Source: CAYQSU01 sp964420325 (GTDB lineage: Bacteria; Pseudomonadota; Alphaproteobacteria; Rhodospirillales; Defluviicoccaceae). From it: DNA of 64,000 nucleotides. The number at the start of each line of letters is the position of its first letter. The stretch's first letter is position 1. Of the stretch, positions 27,399 through 37,348 are shown in pieces. Location of the stretch: contig CAYQSU010000010.1 in NCBI GenBank assembly GCA_964420325.1, positions 6,447 through 70,446 of the forward strand. The letters are read 5' to 3'. The notes beneath the pieces are model-generated. The model was not told the DNA's origin, made no database searches, and was given only the letters and a program-made list of their open reading frames with translations. The position numbers and the translations under genes were made by a program.

Positions 27399-29081
27399 AT
27401 GCTATCCACGCTGACGATCCGCGACGTCGTTCTCATCGACCATCTGGAGCTTGAGTTCGCCGCCGGCTTTTGCACCCTCACCGGGGAGACCGGCGCCGGC
27501 AAGTCGATCCTTCTCGACGCCCTCGGGCTGGCGCTGGGGGCTCGGGCGGACACCGGCCTCGTTCGGCACGGCAGCCAACACGCGACCGTCAGCGCCCGGT
27601 TCGAGGTGCCGGCGGGCCATCCGGCCCTGATCGAACTCAGGCGCCAAGGCATCGAGGATGTCGGAGACGGAATCGTCGTGCGCCGCATTCTCGGCCGGGA
27701 CGGACGCTCCCGCGCCTTCGTCAACGACCAGCCGGTGAGCGTCGGGCTGCTCAGGCGTGTCGGCGAGACCCTGGTCGAGATCCACGGCCAGTTCGAAAGC
27801 CAGGGCCTGCTCGACCCCGCCAACCATCGCCAACTGCTCGATGCCTTCGGCGGCCTCGAGCCGCTGGCCGGCGAGACCGCCAAAGCGCGAGAGGCATGGC
27901 GGCGGGCGGCGGAGGAGCGGGCCCGGGCCGAGGCGGAGTGGCAGGCGGCGCGACGCGACGAAGACTTCATCCTGCACGCGGTTGGCGAGCTCGACGCCAT
28001 CGATCCGCGGGCCGGCGAGGAGGCCGAGCTCGGCCTCCAGCGGGCGGTGCTGATGAACGCCGAAAAGCTGGTGCAGGGTCTCGACGAGGCCGCGCGGGAG
28101 CTTCACGGCGGTGCCGCCGGCCGCGGCGTCGATGGCGCCCTGCGCAACGCGCTGCGGGCCCTGGAACGGCTTGCGGACAAGGCCGGGGGCAGGCTCGATG
28201 CGACCATTGCCGCCCTCGAACGCGCCGCGTCGGAGGCGGAGGAGGCTCGGGCGCTGCTGGAGCGCGCCGTCGCCGATCTCGATCTCGATCCCGGCCGCCT
28301 TCAGGAGGTGGAGGAGCGCCTGTTCGGCCTCCGCGCGATCGCGCGCAAGCACGGCTGCGAGGTCGATGATCTGGCAACGCTGCGCGACGAGCTGAAGGCA
28401 AAGCTCTCGAGCATCGAGGACGGGTCCGACCGGCACGCTCGCCTCGTCGCCGACCAGAGGGCGGCGGAGCAGTGCTATTGGCGGGCGGCCGAGCGGTTGA
28501 GCGCGGCGCGGACGGAGGCGGCATTGCGCCTGGACGCCGCCGTTGCCCAGGAGCTTGCGCCGTTGCGCCTCGGCAAGGCGCAATTTCGCACCCGCATCGA
28601 CCGGCTGGACGAGAAGGGCTGGGGCGAGCACGGCTGGGATCGCGTGACGTTCGAGGTGGCAACCAATCCTGGGAGCCCGCCGGGTCCCCTCAATCGCATC
28701 GCGTCCGGGGGCGAACTCGCCCGCTTCATGCTGGCACTCAAGGTCGTGCTCGCCCGCGCCGACCCGGTGCCGACCCTGATCTTCGACGAGGTCGATGCCG
28801 GGATCGGCGGCGCCATCGCCGCCGCCGTCGGCGACCGCCTGGCCCGTCTGGCCCGGGACGTCCAGGTTCTCGTCGTTACCCATTCGCCGCAGGTCGCGGC
28901 CCGCGGCACGGCGCATTGGCGCGTCACCAAGCTCGCCGAATCGGGCTCCGCCCGCACCGTGGTCGAAGTTCTCGATCCGCGGGCGCGGCGGGAAGAGATC
29001 GCCCGCATGCTCGCCGGCGCGCGCATCACCGACGAGGCGCGGGCCGCCGCCGACAGCCTGTTGCACGGGGCCGACGTGTGA
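27399..29081 (+). CDS. recN: DNA repair protein RecN
   Basis: RecN is an SMC-like ATPase acting in double-strand break repair. The 560-residue protein has LSTLTIRDVVLIDHLELEF, Walker A TGETGAGKS (about 28-36), a central coiled coil, the signature IASGGELARFMLALK, and Walker B TLIFDEVDAGIGG near residue 460. The length is normal. It lies 9 nt after bamD, and its stop overlaps the GTG start of ligA by 4 nt. Confidence 0.96.
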   Translation: MLSTLTIRDVVLIDHLELEFAAGFCTLTGETGAGKSILLDALGLALGARADTGLVRHGSQHATVSARFEVPAGHPALIELRRQGIEDVGDGIVVRRILGRDGRSRAFVNDQPVSVGLLRRVGETLVEIHGQFESQGLLDPANHRQLLDAFGGLEPLAGETAKAREAWRRAAEERARAEAEWQAARRDEDFILHAVGELDAIDPRAGEEAELGLQRAVLMNAEKLVQGLDEAARELHGGAAGRGVDGALRNALRALERLADKAGGRLDATIAALERAASEAEEARALLERAVADLDLDPGRLQEVEERLFGLRAIARKHGCEVDDLATLRDELKAKLSSIEDGSDRHARLVADQRAAEQCYWRAAERLSAARTEAALRLDAAVAQELAPLRLGKAQFRTRIDRLDEKGWGEHGWDRVTFEVATNPGSPPGPLNRIASGGELARFMLALKVVLARADPVPTLIFDEVDAGIGGAIAAAVGDRLARLARDVQVLVVTHSPQVAARGTAHWRVTKLAESGSARTVVEVLDPRARREEIARMLAGARITDEARAAADSLLHGADV

Positions 29082-31171
29082 CGGTCCCGCTGCGGCGCCT
29101 CGCCGTCGGAGACCTCAGCCCTGAACAGGCGGAAGCCGAGCTCGCCGCGCTCGCCGCCGAGATCGCGATGCACGACAAGGCCTACTATCAGGAGGCGGCG
29201 CCGACCATCAGCGATGCCGAATACGACGCGCTGCGCCGGCGCAACGAGGAGATCGAGGCCCGCTTCCCCGAGCTCATCCGTGACGACAGCCCCTCTCGGC
29301 GGATCGGCGCTCTGCCGGCACCGGCGTTCGCCAAGGTCACCCACCGGCGACCGATGCTGTCGCTGACCAACGCCTTCAGCGAGGACGAGCTGGGGGAGTT
29401 CGTCGCCGGTGTCCGGCGCTTTCTCCGCGAGCTGCGCGATGATCCGTCGCTCGCGCTGGAGATGGTGGCCGAGCCAAAGATCGACGGGCTGTCGGTCTCC
29501 TTGCGCTACGAGGGCGGTCGCTTCATGCAGGGAGCGACCCGCGGCGACGGCACCACCGGCGAGGAGGTCACCGCCAACCTGCGGACGGTCATCGACGTGC
29601 CGAAGCGCATCGCCGGCGCCCCGGACGTGTTCGAGGTCCGCGGCGAGGTCTACATGACTCGGAGCGACTTCGGGGCGCTGAACGCGCGCCAGCAGGCGGC
29701 GGGCGCCAAGGTCTTCGCCAATCCGCGCAATGCCGCCGCCGGCTCGCTGCGCCAGCTCGACCCCAGGATCAGCGCGGCGCGCCCGCTCCGTTTCTTCGCC
29801 TATGCGTGGGGCGAGGTCAGCGAGCCCGTCGCGACGACCCATCAGGCGTTCCTCGAGCGACTGAAGTCGCTGGGATTCCCCGTCAATCCGCTGGCGCGGC
29901 TGTGTCGCGATCTCGCCGAGATGATCGCGTATTATCGCGAGCTCGGCGACCGTCGTGCCGAGCTCGCCTACGACATCGACGGCATCGTCTTCAAGGTGAA
30001 CCGCCTCGACTGGCAGGAGCGACTGGGATTCGTCAGTCGTGCGCCGCGTTGGGCGATCGCGCAGAAGTTCGAAGCCGAGAAGGCGCGGACGATCCTTCGC
30101 ACCATCCGCATCCAGGTCGGCCGCACCGGCGCGCTGACGCCGGTGGCCGAGTTGGAACCGGTGACCGTCGGCGGCGTGGTGGTGTCGCGGGCGACGCTGC
30201 ACAACGAGGACGAGATCAGGCGCAAGGACGTTCGTGTCGGCGATACGGTCGTCGTGCAGCGGGCCGGGGACGTCATTCCGCAGGTCGTCGCGGTGGTCCT
30301 GGACAGGCGCCCGGAGGGCGCCGAGCCGTTCGCCCTTCCCGACCGCTGTCCCGAGTGCGGAAGCCGTGCCGTACGCGCCGACGGCGAGGCCGTCCGCCGC
30401 TGCACCGGCGGTCTCGTCTGCCCGGCGCAGGCGGTCGAACGGCTCCGGCACTTCGTCTCCCGCGATGCCTTCGACATCGAGGGCCTGGGCGAGAAGCACG
30501 TCGAGGCGTTCTGGAAGGACGGGCTGGTGCGGCAGCCGGGAGACCTGTTCAGGCTCGCCGAGAAAGCCGATGCGCTCTGCCAGCGCGCCGGCTGGGGGGA
30601 GAAGTCCGTGCGAAATCTGCTGGCGACGATCGAGTCCAGGCGCTCGATCTCGCTCGACCGCTTCATCTACGCGCTCGGCATCCCGCAGGTGGGCGAGGCG
30701 ACCGCCCGCCTGCTTGCCAAGCAGTACGGATCCCTCCGCGCCTGGCGGGATGCGATGATCGCCGCACGCGATCAGGACGGCGAAGCCTACCGCGAGCTTG
30801 GCAACATCGACGGAATCGGGCCGTCGGTCGCCAGCGATCTTCAGGAGTTCTTTGCCGAGCGCCACAACCTTGAGGCTCTCGACGACCTCGTGCGGGAGGT
30901 CACGGTCGAGGACTATGCGGCAGCCGCGACCGTCGCCTCGCCGATCGCCGGCAAGACGATGGTGTTCACCGGCACGCTCGAGACGATGACGCGGAGCGAG
31001 GCCAAGGCCCGCGCCGAGGCCCTCGGCGCCAAGGTCGCTGGATCGGTAACGAAGAAGACCGACTACGTGATCGTCGGCACCGACGCCGGATCCAAGGCCG
31101 CGAAGGCGACAGAACTCGGGGTGAGAACGCTGTCCGAGGCCGAATGGCTCGCCCTGATCGGCCGGACCTGA
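29078..31171 (+). CDS. ligA: NAD-dependent DNA ligase LigA
   Basis: LigA seals nicks in replication and repair using NAD. The 697-residue protein has the NTase motif K134-IDG, an OB-fold, a four-cysteine zinc finger (C424, C427, C442, C448), a helix-hairpin-helix region (GIPQVGEATARLLA) and a C-terminal BRCT domain (about the last 80 residues, with MVFTGTLETMTRSEAK). It starts with GTG overlapping the recN stop. It ends 7 nt from the atp operon transcribed towards it. Confidence 0.96.
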   Translation: MTVPLRRLAVGDLSPEQAEAELAALAAEIAMHDKAYYQEAAPTISDAEYDALRRRNEEIEARFPELIRDDSPSRRIGALPAPAFAKVTHRRPMLSLTNAFSEDELGEFVAGVRRFLRELRDDPSLALEMVAEPKIDGLSVSLRYEGGRFMQGATRGDGTTGEEVTANLRTVIDVPKRIAGAPDVFEVRGEVYMTRSDFGALNARQQAAGAKVFANPRNAAAGSLRQLDPRISAARPLRFFAYAWGEVSEPVATTHQAFLERLKSLGFPVNPLARLCRDLAEMIAYYRELGDRRAELAYDIDGIVFKVNRLDWQERLGFVSRAPRWAIAQKFEAEKARTILRTIRIQVGRTGALTPVAELEPVTVGGVVVSRATLHNEDEIRRKDVRVGDTVVVQRAGDVIPQVVAVVLDRRPEGAEPFALPDRCPECGSRAVRADGEAVRRCTGGLVCPAQAVERLRHFVSRDAFDIEGLGEKHVEAFWKDGLVRQPGDLFRLAEKADALCQRAGWGEKSVRNLLATIESRRSISLDRFIYALGIPQVGEATARLLAKQYGSLRAWRDAMIAARDQDGEAYRELGNIDGIGPSVASDLQEFFAERHNLEALDDLVREVTVEDYAAAATVASPIAGKTMVFTGTLETMTRSEAKARAEALGAKVAGSVTKKTDYVIVGTDAGSKAAKATELGVRTLSEAEWLALIGRT

Positions 31172-31178
31172 GCCGCGG

Positions 31179-31727
31179 TCAGTGCAGCTTGAGCTTCTCG
31201 GGAAGCTCCTTGATGGCGGCGTCGATCAGAGCGTCGGCGGTCTTGCCCTTGGCTTGCTCGGCGAGCACCCGTCGGCTCGCCTCCATGGCGACGTCGACGG
31301 CGCGCGTCCGGACCTCGGTGACGGCCTGCGCCTCGGCCTGAGCGATCCGGTCCATCGCCAGCTGTTCGCGGCGCGCGAGCGCGTTCTCGAGATCGAGCCG
31401 CGCCCGATCACCGAAGCGATCGGCCTCGTTACGGGCGGCATGGAGGATGTCCTCGGCTTCCTTGGCCGCGTCCCGTTGCTTCTGCTGGTAGGACAACAGC
31501 AGCTCCTGCGCCTCCTCGGCAAGGCGGGTAGCTTCGTCGATCTGGGCCTTGATGCGCTCGGCGCGGTCGTCGAGGGCGACGGTGACGACGCGATAGATCG
31601 TGCGTGCGGTGAGGGCGACGAAGATCACGAAGGCGATCGCCACCCAGAACTCGCCCGAGGCATAGAAGGGCACCGCCGCGTGCCCGGCGGCCGCCTCGGC
31701 GGCTTCTGCGGCCCACGCCGCGGTCAC
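31179..31727 (-). CDS. atpF: ATP synthase F0 subunit b
   Basis: The 182-residue protein has one membrane helix (about residues 27-45, FWVAIAFVIFVALTA) followed by a long charged helix (about 50-165), as expected for the peripheral stalk subunit b. It is the last gene of the F0 operon and overlaps the upstream b' gene by 4 nt. No F1 genes follow, which agrees with the split F0/F1 operons usual in alphaproteobacteria. Confidence 0.93.
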   Translation of the reverse strand: MTAAWAAEAAEAAAGHAAVPFYASGEFWVAIAFVIFVALTARTIYRVVTVALDDRAERIKAQIDEATRLAEEAQELLLSYQQKQRDAAKEAEDILHAARNEADRFGDRARLDLENALARREQLAMDRIAQAEAQAVTEVRTRAVDVAMEASRRVLAEQAKGKTADALIDAAIKELPEKLKLH

Positions 31728-32218
31728 CGTCCCTGACCTTCGAGCACGGCGTCGACCGCCGCGGCGACTGCCGTCCGGTCGGCCTTGCCGGCAAGCAGAC
31801 GCTCGACGGCGACGGCGGCGACGTCGATGGCGACGTCGCGGATGCCGGCGACGGCGGCATCGCGCGCGGCGGCGATGCGGCCCTCGGCGGCGGCGACCTC
31901 GGCGTGTAGGCGCCCGCTGAGTTCGCCGTGCCGCGCGGCGGCCTCCGCGGCCGCCATGTCACGGATCTCGCGGACCGTCGACTGAGCCCTGGTGCGGGCG
32001 TCCGCCATGGTGCGCTCGTACTCGGCGACGGCGGCTTCGGCATCCTCCTTGAGGTGCTCGGCCTTGCGCAGACTGTCGCTGATCTTGTGTTCACGCTCCT
32101 CAAGGATGTCGCTGATGCGAGGCAGCGCGATCCGCGACATGAGCAGGTAGAGGGCGATGAAGCTGATGGCCAGCCAGACAATCTGGGGCGACCAGACGGC
32201 GGGGTCGAATTGCGGCAT
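31724..32218 (-). CDS. atpG: ATP synthase F0 subunit b'
   Basis: This second b-type subunit (164 residues) starts with a membrane helix (about 12-28, IVWLAISFIALYLLMSRI) and the motif ALPRISDILEEREHKI, followed by a long Ala-, Glu- and Arg-rich helix. Organisms with b and b' build a heterodimeric stalk; photosynthetic bacteria and alphaproteobacteria are known for this. It lies between subunit c and subunit b. The symbol atpG (also written atpF') varies among annotations. Confidence 0.9.
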   Translation of the reverse strand: MPQFDPAVWSPQIVWLAISFIALYLLMSRIALPRISDILEEREHKISDSLRKAEHLKEDAEAAVAEYERTMADARTRAQSTVREIRDMAAAEAAARHGELSGRLHAEVAAAEGRIAAARDAAVAGIRDVAIDVAAVAVERLLAGKADRTAVAAAVDAVLEGQGR

Positions 32219-32271
32219 GGTGGTCTGCGGTCCGCCTGCGAAGCGTCGCGCCGGGGCTCAGGCGACGGACT

Positions 32272-32499
32272 TCAGAACACGAACATCAGCATCAGCGCGA
32301 CGACGAGGGCGTAGAGCGCCACCGCTTCGACGAGCGCGAACCCGACCCACATCGGCAGCTGAATCAGCGGTTGCGCCGCCGGATTGCGGGCGAGCGAAGA
32401 GATCGTGGTGGCGAAGATGTTGCCGATGCCCGCGCCAACCCCTCCGAGGCCGACCACGGCAATACCGGCGCCAATCAGCTTTGCGGCTTCAGCATCCAT
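32272..32499 (-). CDS. atpE: ATP synthase F0 subunit c
   Basis: This 75-residue proteolipid consists of two membrane helices. The first carries the Gly-rich VGLGGVGAGIGN packing motif, the polar loop reads ARNPAAQP, and the second helix holds the proton-binding Glu58 in FALVEAVALYALV. It forms the rotating c-ring. A 73-nt spacer separates it from atpB upstream; no promoter or terminator is evident there. Confidence 0.97.
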   Translation of the reverse strand: MDAEAAKLIGAGIAVVGLGGVGAGIGNIFATTISSLARNPAAQPLIQLPMWVGFALVEAVALYALVVALMLMFVF

Positions 32500-32572
32500 T
32501 TCAGTTCCCCTACCCAGAGGTTGCCCAAAATCAAAGTCAGTCCATCAACGGCGCGCTGCCGCCCCCTGTTCG

Positions 32573-33310
32573 CTAGTGCATGTGCAGCGCATCGTTGAGG
32601 TAGATGCAGCTCAGCACCGTAAACACGTAAGCCTGCAGGATGGCAACCAGAAACTCGAGCCCGGTGAGCGCCATGGTGGCCGCCAGAGGGACCACGCCCG
32701 AGACCACGAACCCCGCCGCCGCGACGGGAAAGACAAAGCCCGCGAACACCTTGAGAAGGGTATGGCCGGCGGTCATGTTGGCGAACAGGCGGAGCGACAG
32801 GCTCACCGGGCGCGTGAAGTACGACAGCACCTCGATCGGGATCAGCAGCGGAGCGATGTACCAGGGCGTGCCGTGCGGCAGGAAGAAGCCGAAGAACTTC
32901 ACGCCGTTCTTGGCGAAGGCGATGACGGTCGTGCCAACGAACACCACCAGCGCCATCGAGAGCGTCACCACCAGGTGGCTCGTGTAAGTGAAGCTGTAGG
33001 GGATCATCCCCAGCAAGTTGCCGAGCAGGACGAACATGAACAGCGTGAAGATGAACGGGAAGTAGGGCCTGCCGGCGGGTCCGACGTTTTGCCGGATCAT
33101 GTTGCCGATGAACTCGTAGACGATCTCCGCCAGCGACTGCAGCCGCCCCGGCACCAGCGATCGCTCGCGGACGCTGAGGGTCAGGAACGCCGTTGCCACC
33201 ACCACCGCCGCGACCATCAGGAGACTGGAGTTGGTGAAGGAGGCGTCGACGCCGCCGATGTCGATCGGTACGAGCGTCTTGATCTCGAACTGCTCAAGAG
33301 GACTGGCCAC
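32573..33310 (-). CDS. atpB: ATP synthase F0 subunit a
   Basis: Subunit a forms the proton half-channels beside the c-ring. The 245-residue polytopic protein has the essential Arg174 in SLSLRLFANMTAGH, upstream IPYSFTYTSHL, and a C-terminal helix with LTGLEFLVAILQAYVFTVL. It overlaps the end of atpI by 17 nt. Confidence 0.97.
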   Translation of the reverse strand: MASPLEQFEIKTLVPIDIGGVDASFTNSSLLMVAAVVVATAFLTLSVRERSLVPGRLQSLAEIVYEFIGNMIRQNVGPAGRPYFPFIFTLFMFVLLGNLLGMIPYSFTYTSHLVVTLSMALVVFVGTTVIAFAKNGVKFFGFFLPHGTPWYIAPLLIPIEVLSYFTRPVSLSLRLFANMTAGHTLLKVFAGFVFPVAAAGFVVSGVVPLAATMALTGLEFLVAILQAYVFTVLSCIYLNDALHMH

Positions 33311-33716
33311 GTCTCGTCCCGCCCTTTCTTCCCGGTTCCTCTTTTCGCTTCACGCCCGTCGGACCCGACACGGCCCGCTCCGCTTCCGTCGGGCTCGGCA
33401 CCGGACGGTAGCCCGCAGCCATGCCCAGCCCCACCGCCGTCCGATACACGTTCAACATCCCGGCAATGGCGCCGACGAAGAAGAACACGACAAACAGCCA
33501 CGGCGACGTTCCCAGCCAGCGGTCGAGCAGGAACCCGATAAACGCCCCGACGGCCAGACCCGCAACCAGGTGCGAGGCGACCGCGAACGCCATCCCCAGC
33601 CCACTCTGCGGCCGGCCCATCGGAGACTCGGGGGCCGGCGGCTCGACCTCAGCTCGCAGCTCCTTCAGCCGGGCTTCCAGATCCGCGAGAGACCGAGAAG
33701 GGCGCCTTCGTTCCAT
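33294..33716 (-). CDS. atpI: AtpI-like F0 assembly/Mg transport protein
   Basis: The 140-residue protein has a charged N-terminal helix (LADLEARLKELRAEV) and two membrane segments (about 48-65 and 78-96) with SHLVAGLAVGAFIGFLLDR and GAIAGMLNVYR, the AtpI/AtpZ pattern. The frame extends upstream to 33854, but a promoter at 33771-33799 would start transcription downstream of that codon, so ATG 33716 is chosen. It is the first gene of the F0 operon. The family helps c-ring assembly; direct Mg(2+) transport is debated. Confidence 0.87.
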   Translation of the reverse strand: MERRRPSRSLADLEARLKELRAEVEPPAPESPMGRPQSGLGMAFAVASHLVAGLAVGAFIGFLLDRWLGTSPWLFVVFFFVGAIAGMLNVYRTAVGLGMAAGYRPVPSPTEAERAVSGPTGVKRKEEPGRKGGTRRGQSS

Positions 33717-33770
33717 CAGATCCGCCGCGAAGCCCCGCCGTGGGGCCAGACTCGCGCCGTTGCGCGGCGC

Positions 33771-33799
33771 AACATAGAGGCCGCCCTCAACCCTGTCAA
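33771..33799 (-). promoter_or_regulatory. Promoter of the F0 ATP synthase operon
   Basis: On the minus strand, TTGACA (33799-33794) and TATGTT (33776-33771) are separated by exactly 17 bp. The start is expected near 33764, giving a leader of about 48 nt before the atpI ATG. The -35 is a perfect consensus, making this one of the strongest promoters in the window. Confidence 0.7.
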
Positions 33800-33873
33800 G
33801 AATCAACGGCCGACGACCGTCCCCCGCTTTCCGCCGGTAAGACGCTGAAATCACACACGTTGGGTTCGCCGCT

Positions 33874-36800
33874 TCAGGCCGTTCGGCGCAAGGCCTCGGC
33901 GCGCCGCAGGTCGACCGAGACGAGCTGAGAGATGCCGCGCTCGGCCATGGTGACGCCGAACAGGCGGTCCATGCGCGCCATCGTCATGCGGTGGTGGGTG
34001 ATGATCAGGAAGCGCGTGCCGCCGGCCGCCGCCAGTTCCTCGAGCAGGCTGCAGAAGCGGTCGACGTTGGCGTCGTCGAGCGGCGCATCGACCTCGTCGA
34101 GGACGCAGATCGGCGCCGGGTTGGTGCGGAACACCGCGAACACCAGCGCCAGGGTGGCGAGGGCCTGCTCGCCTCCCGACAACAGCGACAGCGCCTGCAG
34201 GCGCTTGCCGGGCGGGCTCGCGATGATCTCCAGGCCCGCTTCCAGGGGGTCGTCGGACTCGGTGAGTGCCAGGTGCGCACGGCCACCGCCGAAAAGGCGC
34301 GCGAACAGCTCGCGGAAATGGCGGTCCGTCTGCTCGAACGAGGCGAGAAGGCGCTGCCGGCCTTCGCGATCGAGCTCGCCGATGCCCCGCCTCAGCTTGG
34401 CGATCGCCTGGACGAGATCGTCGCGCTCGCGGGCGAGAGTGGCGATGCGTTGACCCTGCTCCTCGGCCTCCTGGTCGGCGCGGAGATTGACGGGACCCAT
34501 CAGGTCCCGCTCCCGACGCAGGCGTTCGAGGCGGCTCTCGGCGGCTTCGATGTTGCCGCCGGCGCTCTCGGCCCCGAGGTCGGCGATCCGGGCGAGGTGC
34601 TCGGGGGCGGTGTCGAGCAGCTCGGTGATGTGCGCGGCGAGCGTGCCGCGCACCCGTTCCGCCTGCTCGACCGCCGCCTCGGCGCGGATCCGGTCCTCCC
34701 GGACCTGGGCGAGCAGGATCTCGGCCGCGCGCAACGTCCGGTCGGCATCCGCCAGCCCGGACTCCGCCAGCGCCAGAGCGTCGGCCGCCTGCCCCCGCCG
34801 GGCCTCGGCGTCCTGGATCTCGCCCATCAGCCGCGAGCGGGTCCCTGCGATCTCCGCAGGCAGACTCCGAAGACGGGCGTGGTCGATCTCGGCAGCCCGC
34901 TGCCGCGAGGTGAGGACCTCGAGGTGGCCGAGTGCGGTCTCCCGCCGGGTCGTCCAGGACGCGCTCTCCCGTCCGATGGTGTCGAGCCGGCGGCGCCGGC
35001 CTTCGGCCTCTCGCAGGAGCGCGTCCACCGCGGCTTGGCGTTCGGCCTGAAACGACCGCCGAGCGTCGAGCCGGCGGCGCAGGTCGGCGAGACGCTCCCG
35101 CGCCACCGCGGGGTCGGCGAGCGCTTGAAGCTCGGCCGCGACGGTGGCGAGCCTCGATTCGGTTTCCTGCAGCTCCGCGTCGATGGCTTCGGCGGCGTGG
35201 GCGAGCGCGGCGGCGTGCGCGGCGGCGCGGTCCGCCCGTTCGCGCGCCAGGGCGTGCAGGTGTCTCGCGCGTTCGAAGGCTGCCTCGGCAGCGCTGCAGG
35301 CGGTGCGTGCCTCGCGGCAGACGGCGGCGGCGGCGGCGGCGCGCTCCTTCGCCCCGGTCGCAGCGACGGTGCACGCGGAGAGCCGGCCGGCGGCCGCGGA
35401 CATCAGGGAGTCCACCTCGGTGAGCCGGTTGCGTTGGCGAAGCCGGGCCGCCGCCGCCGAGGCGGCGGGCGACACCGCAAAGCCGTCCCATCGCCACAGC
35501 GCACCGTCGCGGCTCACCAGCCGTTGGCCGGGACGCAGCGACGACTGCAGGCGATCGCCCTCGGCCGTGCACTCGACGATGCCGATGTGCCCGAGCCGCC
35601 GCTCCAGCGCCGCCGGACCCCGGACCAGCTCGGACAGCGGCCGCACGCCGGCGGGGAGCGGCTCCGCGGCCATTGGGCCGAGGCTCCGCCACCGTGCGGG
35701 CGCGCTCTCATCGATCGGCGCCAGGAGATCGTCACCCAGCGCCGCGCCGAGGACGACCTCGGAGCCCGGTTCCAGGGTCAGCGCGTCCAGCACCGGCGCA
35801 GCACCGCCGGCCTCGCCCGATGCCAGGAGCTGGGCGAGGGCGTCCGCCTCCGCCTTCAGCCGCGCGTGGGCCGTTTCGGCCGCACGCCGTTCCTCGGCCG
35901 CGGCCTCCGACCGGCTCTCGGCCTCGGCGAGGCTCCGCTCGGCCGCGTCCAGGGCCTCCCTGGCGCGGTCGAGGTGTTCCTGGGCGCTCGCCGCTTCGGC
36001 CTCGGCGCGGCCGGCCAGGGCGGTGTCCAGCCCCTGCGCATCGAGCGTGCGGCGCTGGCGGGCGATGTCCTCGGCGCGGTCGGCGAGCCGCTTTCTTCGC
36101 GTTTCGTGGTCGTGGCGGGCGCGTGTCAGCGCCGCCCGTCCGGCCTCGCTGGCGGCAACAGCCTCGGCGAGGGCGACCACGCGGGCATCGAGCCCGGCGA
36201 CCTCGGCGGCGGCCGCGGCGAGGCCCTGCCGCGCCGCATCCAGCGCGTTCCGCTCGCCCTGCCGGCGGGCTTCGAGGCGAATCCGTTCACTGTCGAGCTC
36301 GGCCAGCGTCGCGTCCGCCTCGGCGCTCAGGCTCCGCTCGCGACCGAGGTCGGCGGCAATCTGCCCGAGGCGCGTCGCACTCGCCGCGTGATCGGTCTCC
36401 ATCCTCCGTTCCTCGGCCTGCAGGGCCTCCTGAGCGAGGAGCAGCCCTTGCAGGCGGACGGCCGCCTCGTTCTCGGCCCGCCGCCGCTCCGGCAGGGCTG
36501 ACGCCGCCTCAAGCTGACGCGCCGACGCAGCCGCCGCCCGGGCCGTGAGATCGGCAACGGCCGTCTCGGCGCTGTGGAGGCGCTCCCGGGCGTCGCTCTC
36601 GGCGGCGGTCGCGGCATGCCAGCGGCAGGCATAGATCAGTGCCTCGGTCTTGCGGATCTGGTCGGCGAGCGTCCGATAGCGGGCGGCCTGGCGCGCCTGC
36701 TTCTTCAGGCTCTGGACCTGCGCATCGAGGGCGGCCAGCACGTCCTGGATGCGCTCCAGGTTGGCTTCGGCGGCGCGCAGCCGGAGCTCGGCCTCATGCC

Positions 36801-37332
36801 GCCGGGTGTGCAGCCCGGTGATGCCGGCGGCCTCCTCTAGGAGGGTCCGCCGCTCCCAGGGCTTGGCAGCGATCAGCTTGCCGACTTGGCCCTGGCTGAC
36901 CAGCGCCGTCGATCGGGCGCCGGTCGCGGCGTCGGCGAACAGGAGCTGTACGTCCCGCGCCCTCACCTCGCGGCCGTTGACCCGGTAGGTCGAGCCGCGG
37001 CCGCGCTCGATGCGGCGACAGACCTCCAGATTGTCGAAGGCGTCGAACGGCGGCGGCGCGGAGCGGGCGCCGTTGTCGATCTCGATCGTCACCTCGGCGA
37101 GGCTCCGCTGCGGGCGGTCGGCGGTGCCGGCGAAGACCACGTCGTCCATCTCGCCGCCGCGCATCTGTTTCGCCGAGCTCTCGCCCATCACCCAGCGAAG
37201 GGCCTCGACCAGGTTGGACTTGCCGCAACCGTTGGGACCGACGATGCCCGTCAATCCCGGCGCGATATCGAGCTCGGTCGGATCGATGAAGGACTTGAAG
37301 CCGAACAGCCGAAGCTTGGTGAAGAGCAGCAC
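33874..37332 (-). CDS. smc: Chromosome segregation protein SMC
   Basis: SMC is the condensin ATPase that organises and segregates the chromosome. The 1152-residue protein has Walker A GPNGCGKSN (about 32-40), two very long coiled coils, a hinge near the middle (about 500-620), the signature LSGGEQ (about 1047) and Walker B CVLDEVDAPLDDANV (about 1075). It lies 16 nt downstream of the thioredoxin-like gene and 157 nt upstream of the F0 operon. Long frames on the opposite strand are shadows caused by high GC. Confidence 0.96.
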   Translation of the reverse strand: MLLFTKLRLFGFKSFIDPTELDIAPGLTGIVGPNGCGKSNLVEALRWVMGESSAKQMRGGEMDDVVFAGTADRPQRSLAEVTIEIDNGARSAPPPFDAFDNLEVCRRIERGRGSTYRVNGREVRARDVQLLFADAATGARSTALVSQGQVGKLIAAKPWERRTLLEEAAGITGLHTRRHEAELRLRAAEANLERIQDVLAALDAQVQSLKKQARQAARYRTLADQIRKTEALIYACRWHAATAAESDARERLHSAETAVADLTARAAAASARQLEAASALPERRRAENEAAVRLQGLLLAQEALQAEERRMETDHAASATRLGQIAADLGRERSLSAEADATLAELDSERIRLEARRQGERNALDAARQGLAAAAAEVAGLDARVVALAEAVAASEAGRAALTRARHDHETRRKRLADRAEDIARQRRTLDAQGLDTALAGRAEAEAASAQEHLDRAREALDAAERSLAEAESRSEAAAEERRAAETAHARLKAEADALAQLLASGEAGGAAPVLDALTLEPGSEVVLGAALGDDLLAPIDESAPARWRSLGPMAAEPLPAGVRPLSELVRGPAALERRLGHIGIVECTAEGDRLQSSLRPGQRLVSRDGALWRWDGFAVSPAASAAAARLRQRNRLTEVDSLMSAAAGRLSACTVAATGAKERAAAAAAVCREARTACSAAEAAFERARHLHALARERADRAAAHAAALAHAAEAIDAELQETESRLATVAAELQALADPAVARERLADLRRRLDARRSFQAERQAAVDALLREAEGRRRRLDTIGRESASWTTRRETALGHLEVLTSRQRAAEIDHARLRSLPAEIAGTRSRLMGEIQDAEARRGQAADALALAESGLADADRTLRAAEILLAQVREDRIRAEAAVEQAERVRGTLAAHITELLDTAPEHLARIADLGAESAGGNIEAAESRLERLRRERDLMGPVNLRADQEAEEQGQRIATLARERDDLVQAIAKLRRGIGELDREGRQRLLASFEQTDRHFRELFARLFGGGRAHLALTESDDPLEAGLEIIASPPGKRLQALSLLSGGEQALATLALVFAVFRTNPAPICVLDEVDAPLDDANVDRFCSLLEELAAAGGTRFLIITHHRMTMARMDRLFGVTMAERGISQLVSVDLRRAEALRRTA

Positions 37333-37348
37333 CTGGCGGGCCGTCCGG

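Noticed and set aside
33991..36501. 836-residue plus-strand open frame opposite smc
   Set aside because: SMC motifs are intact on the minus strand across the whole interval.
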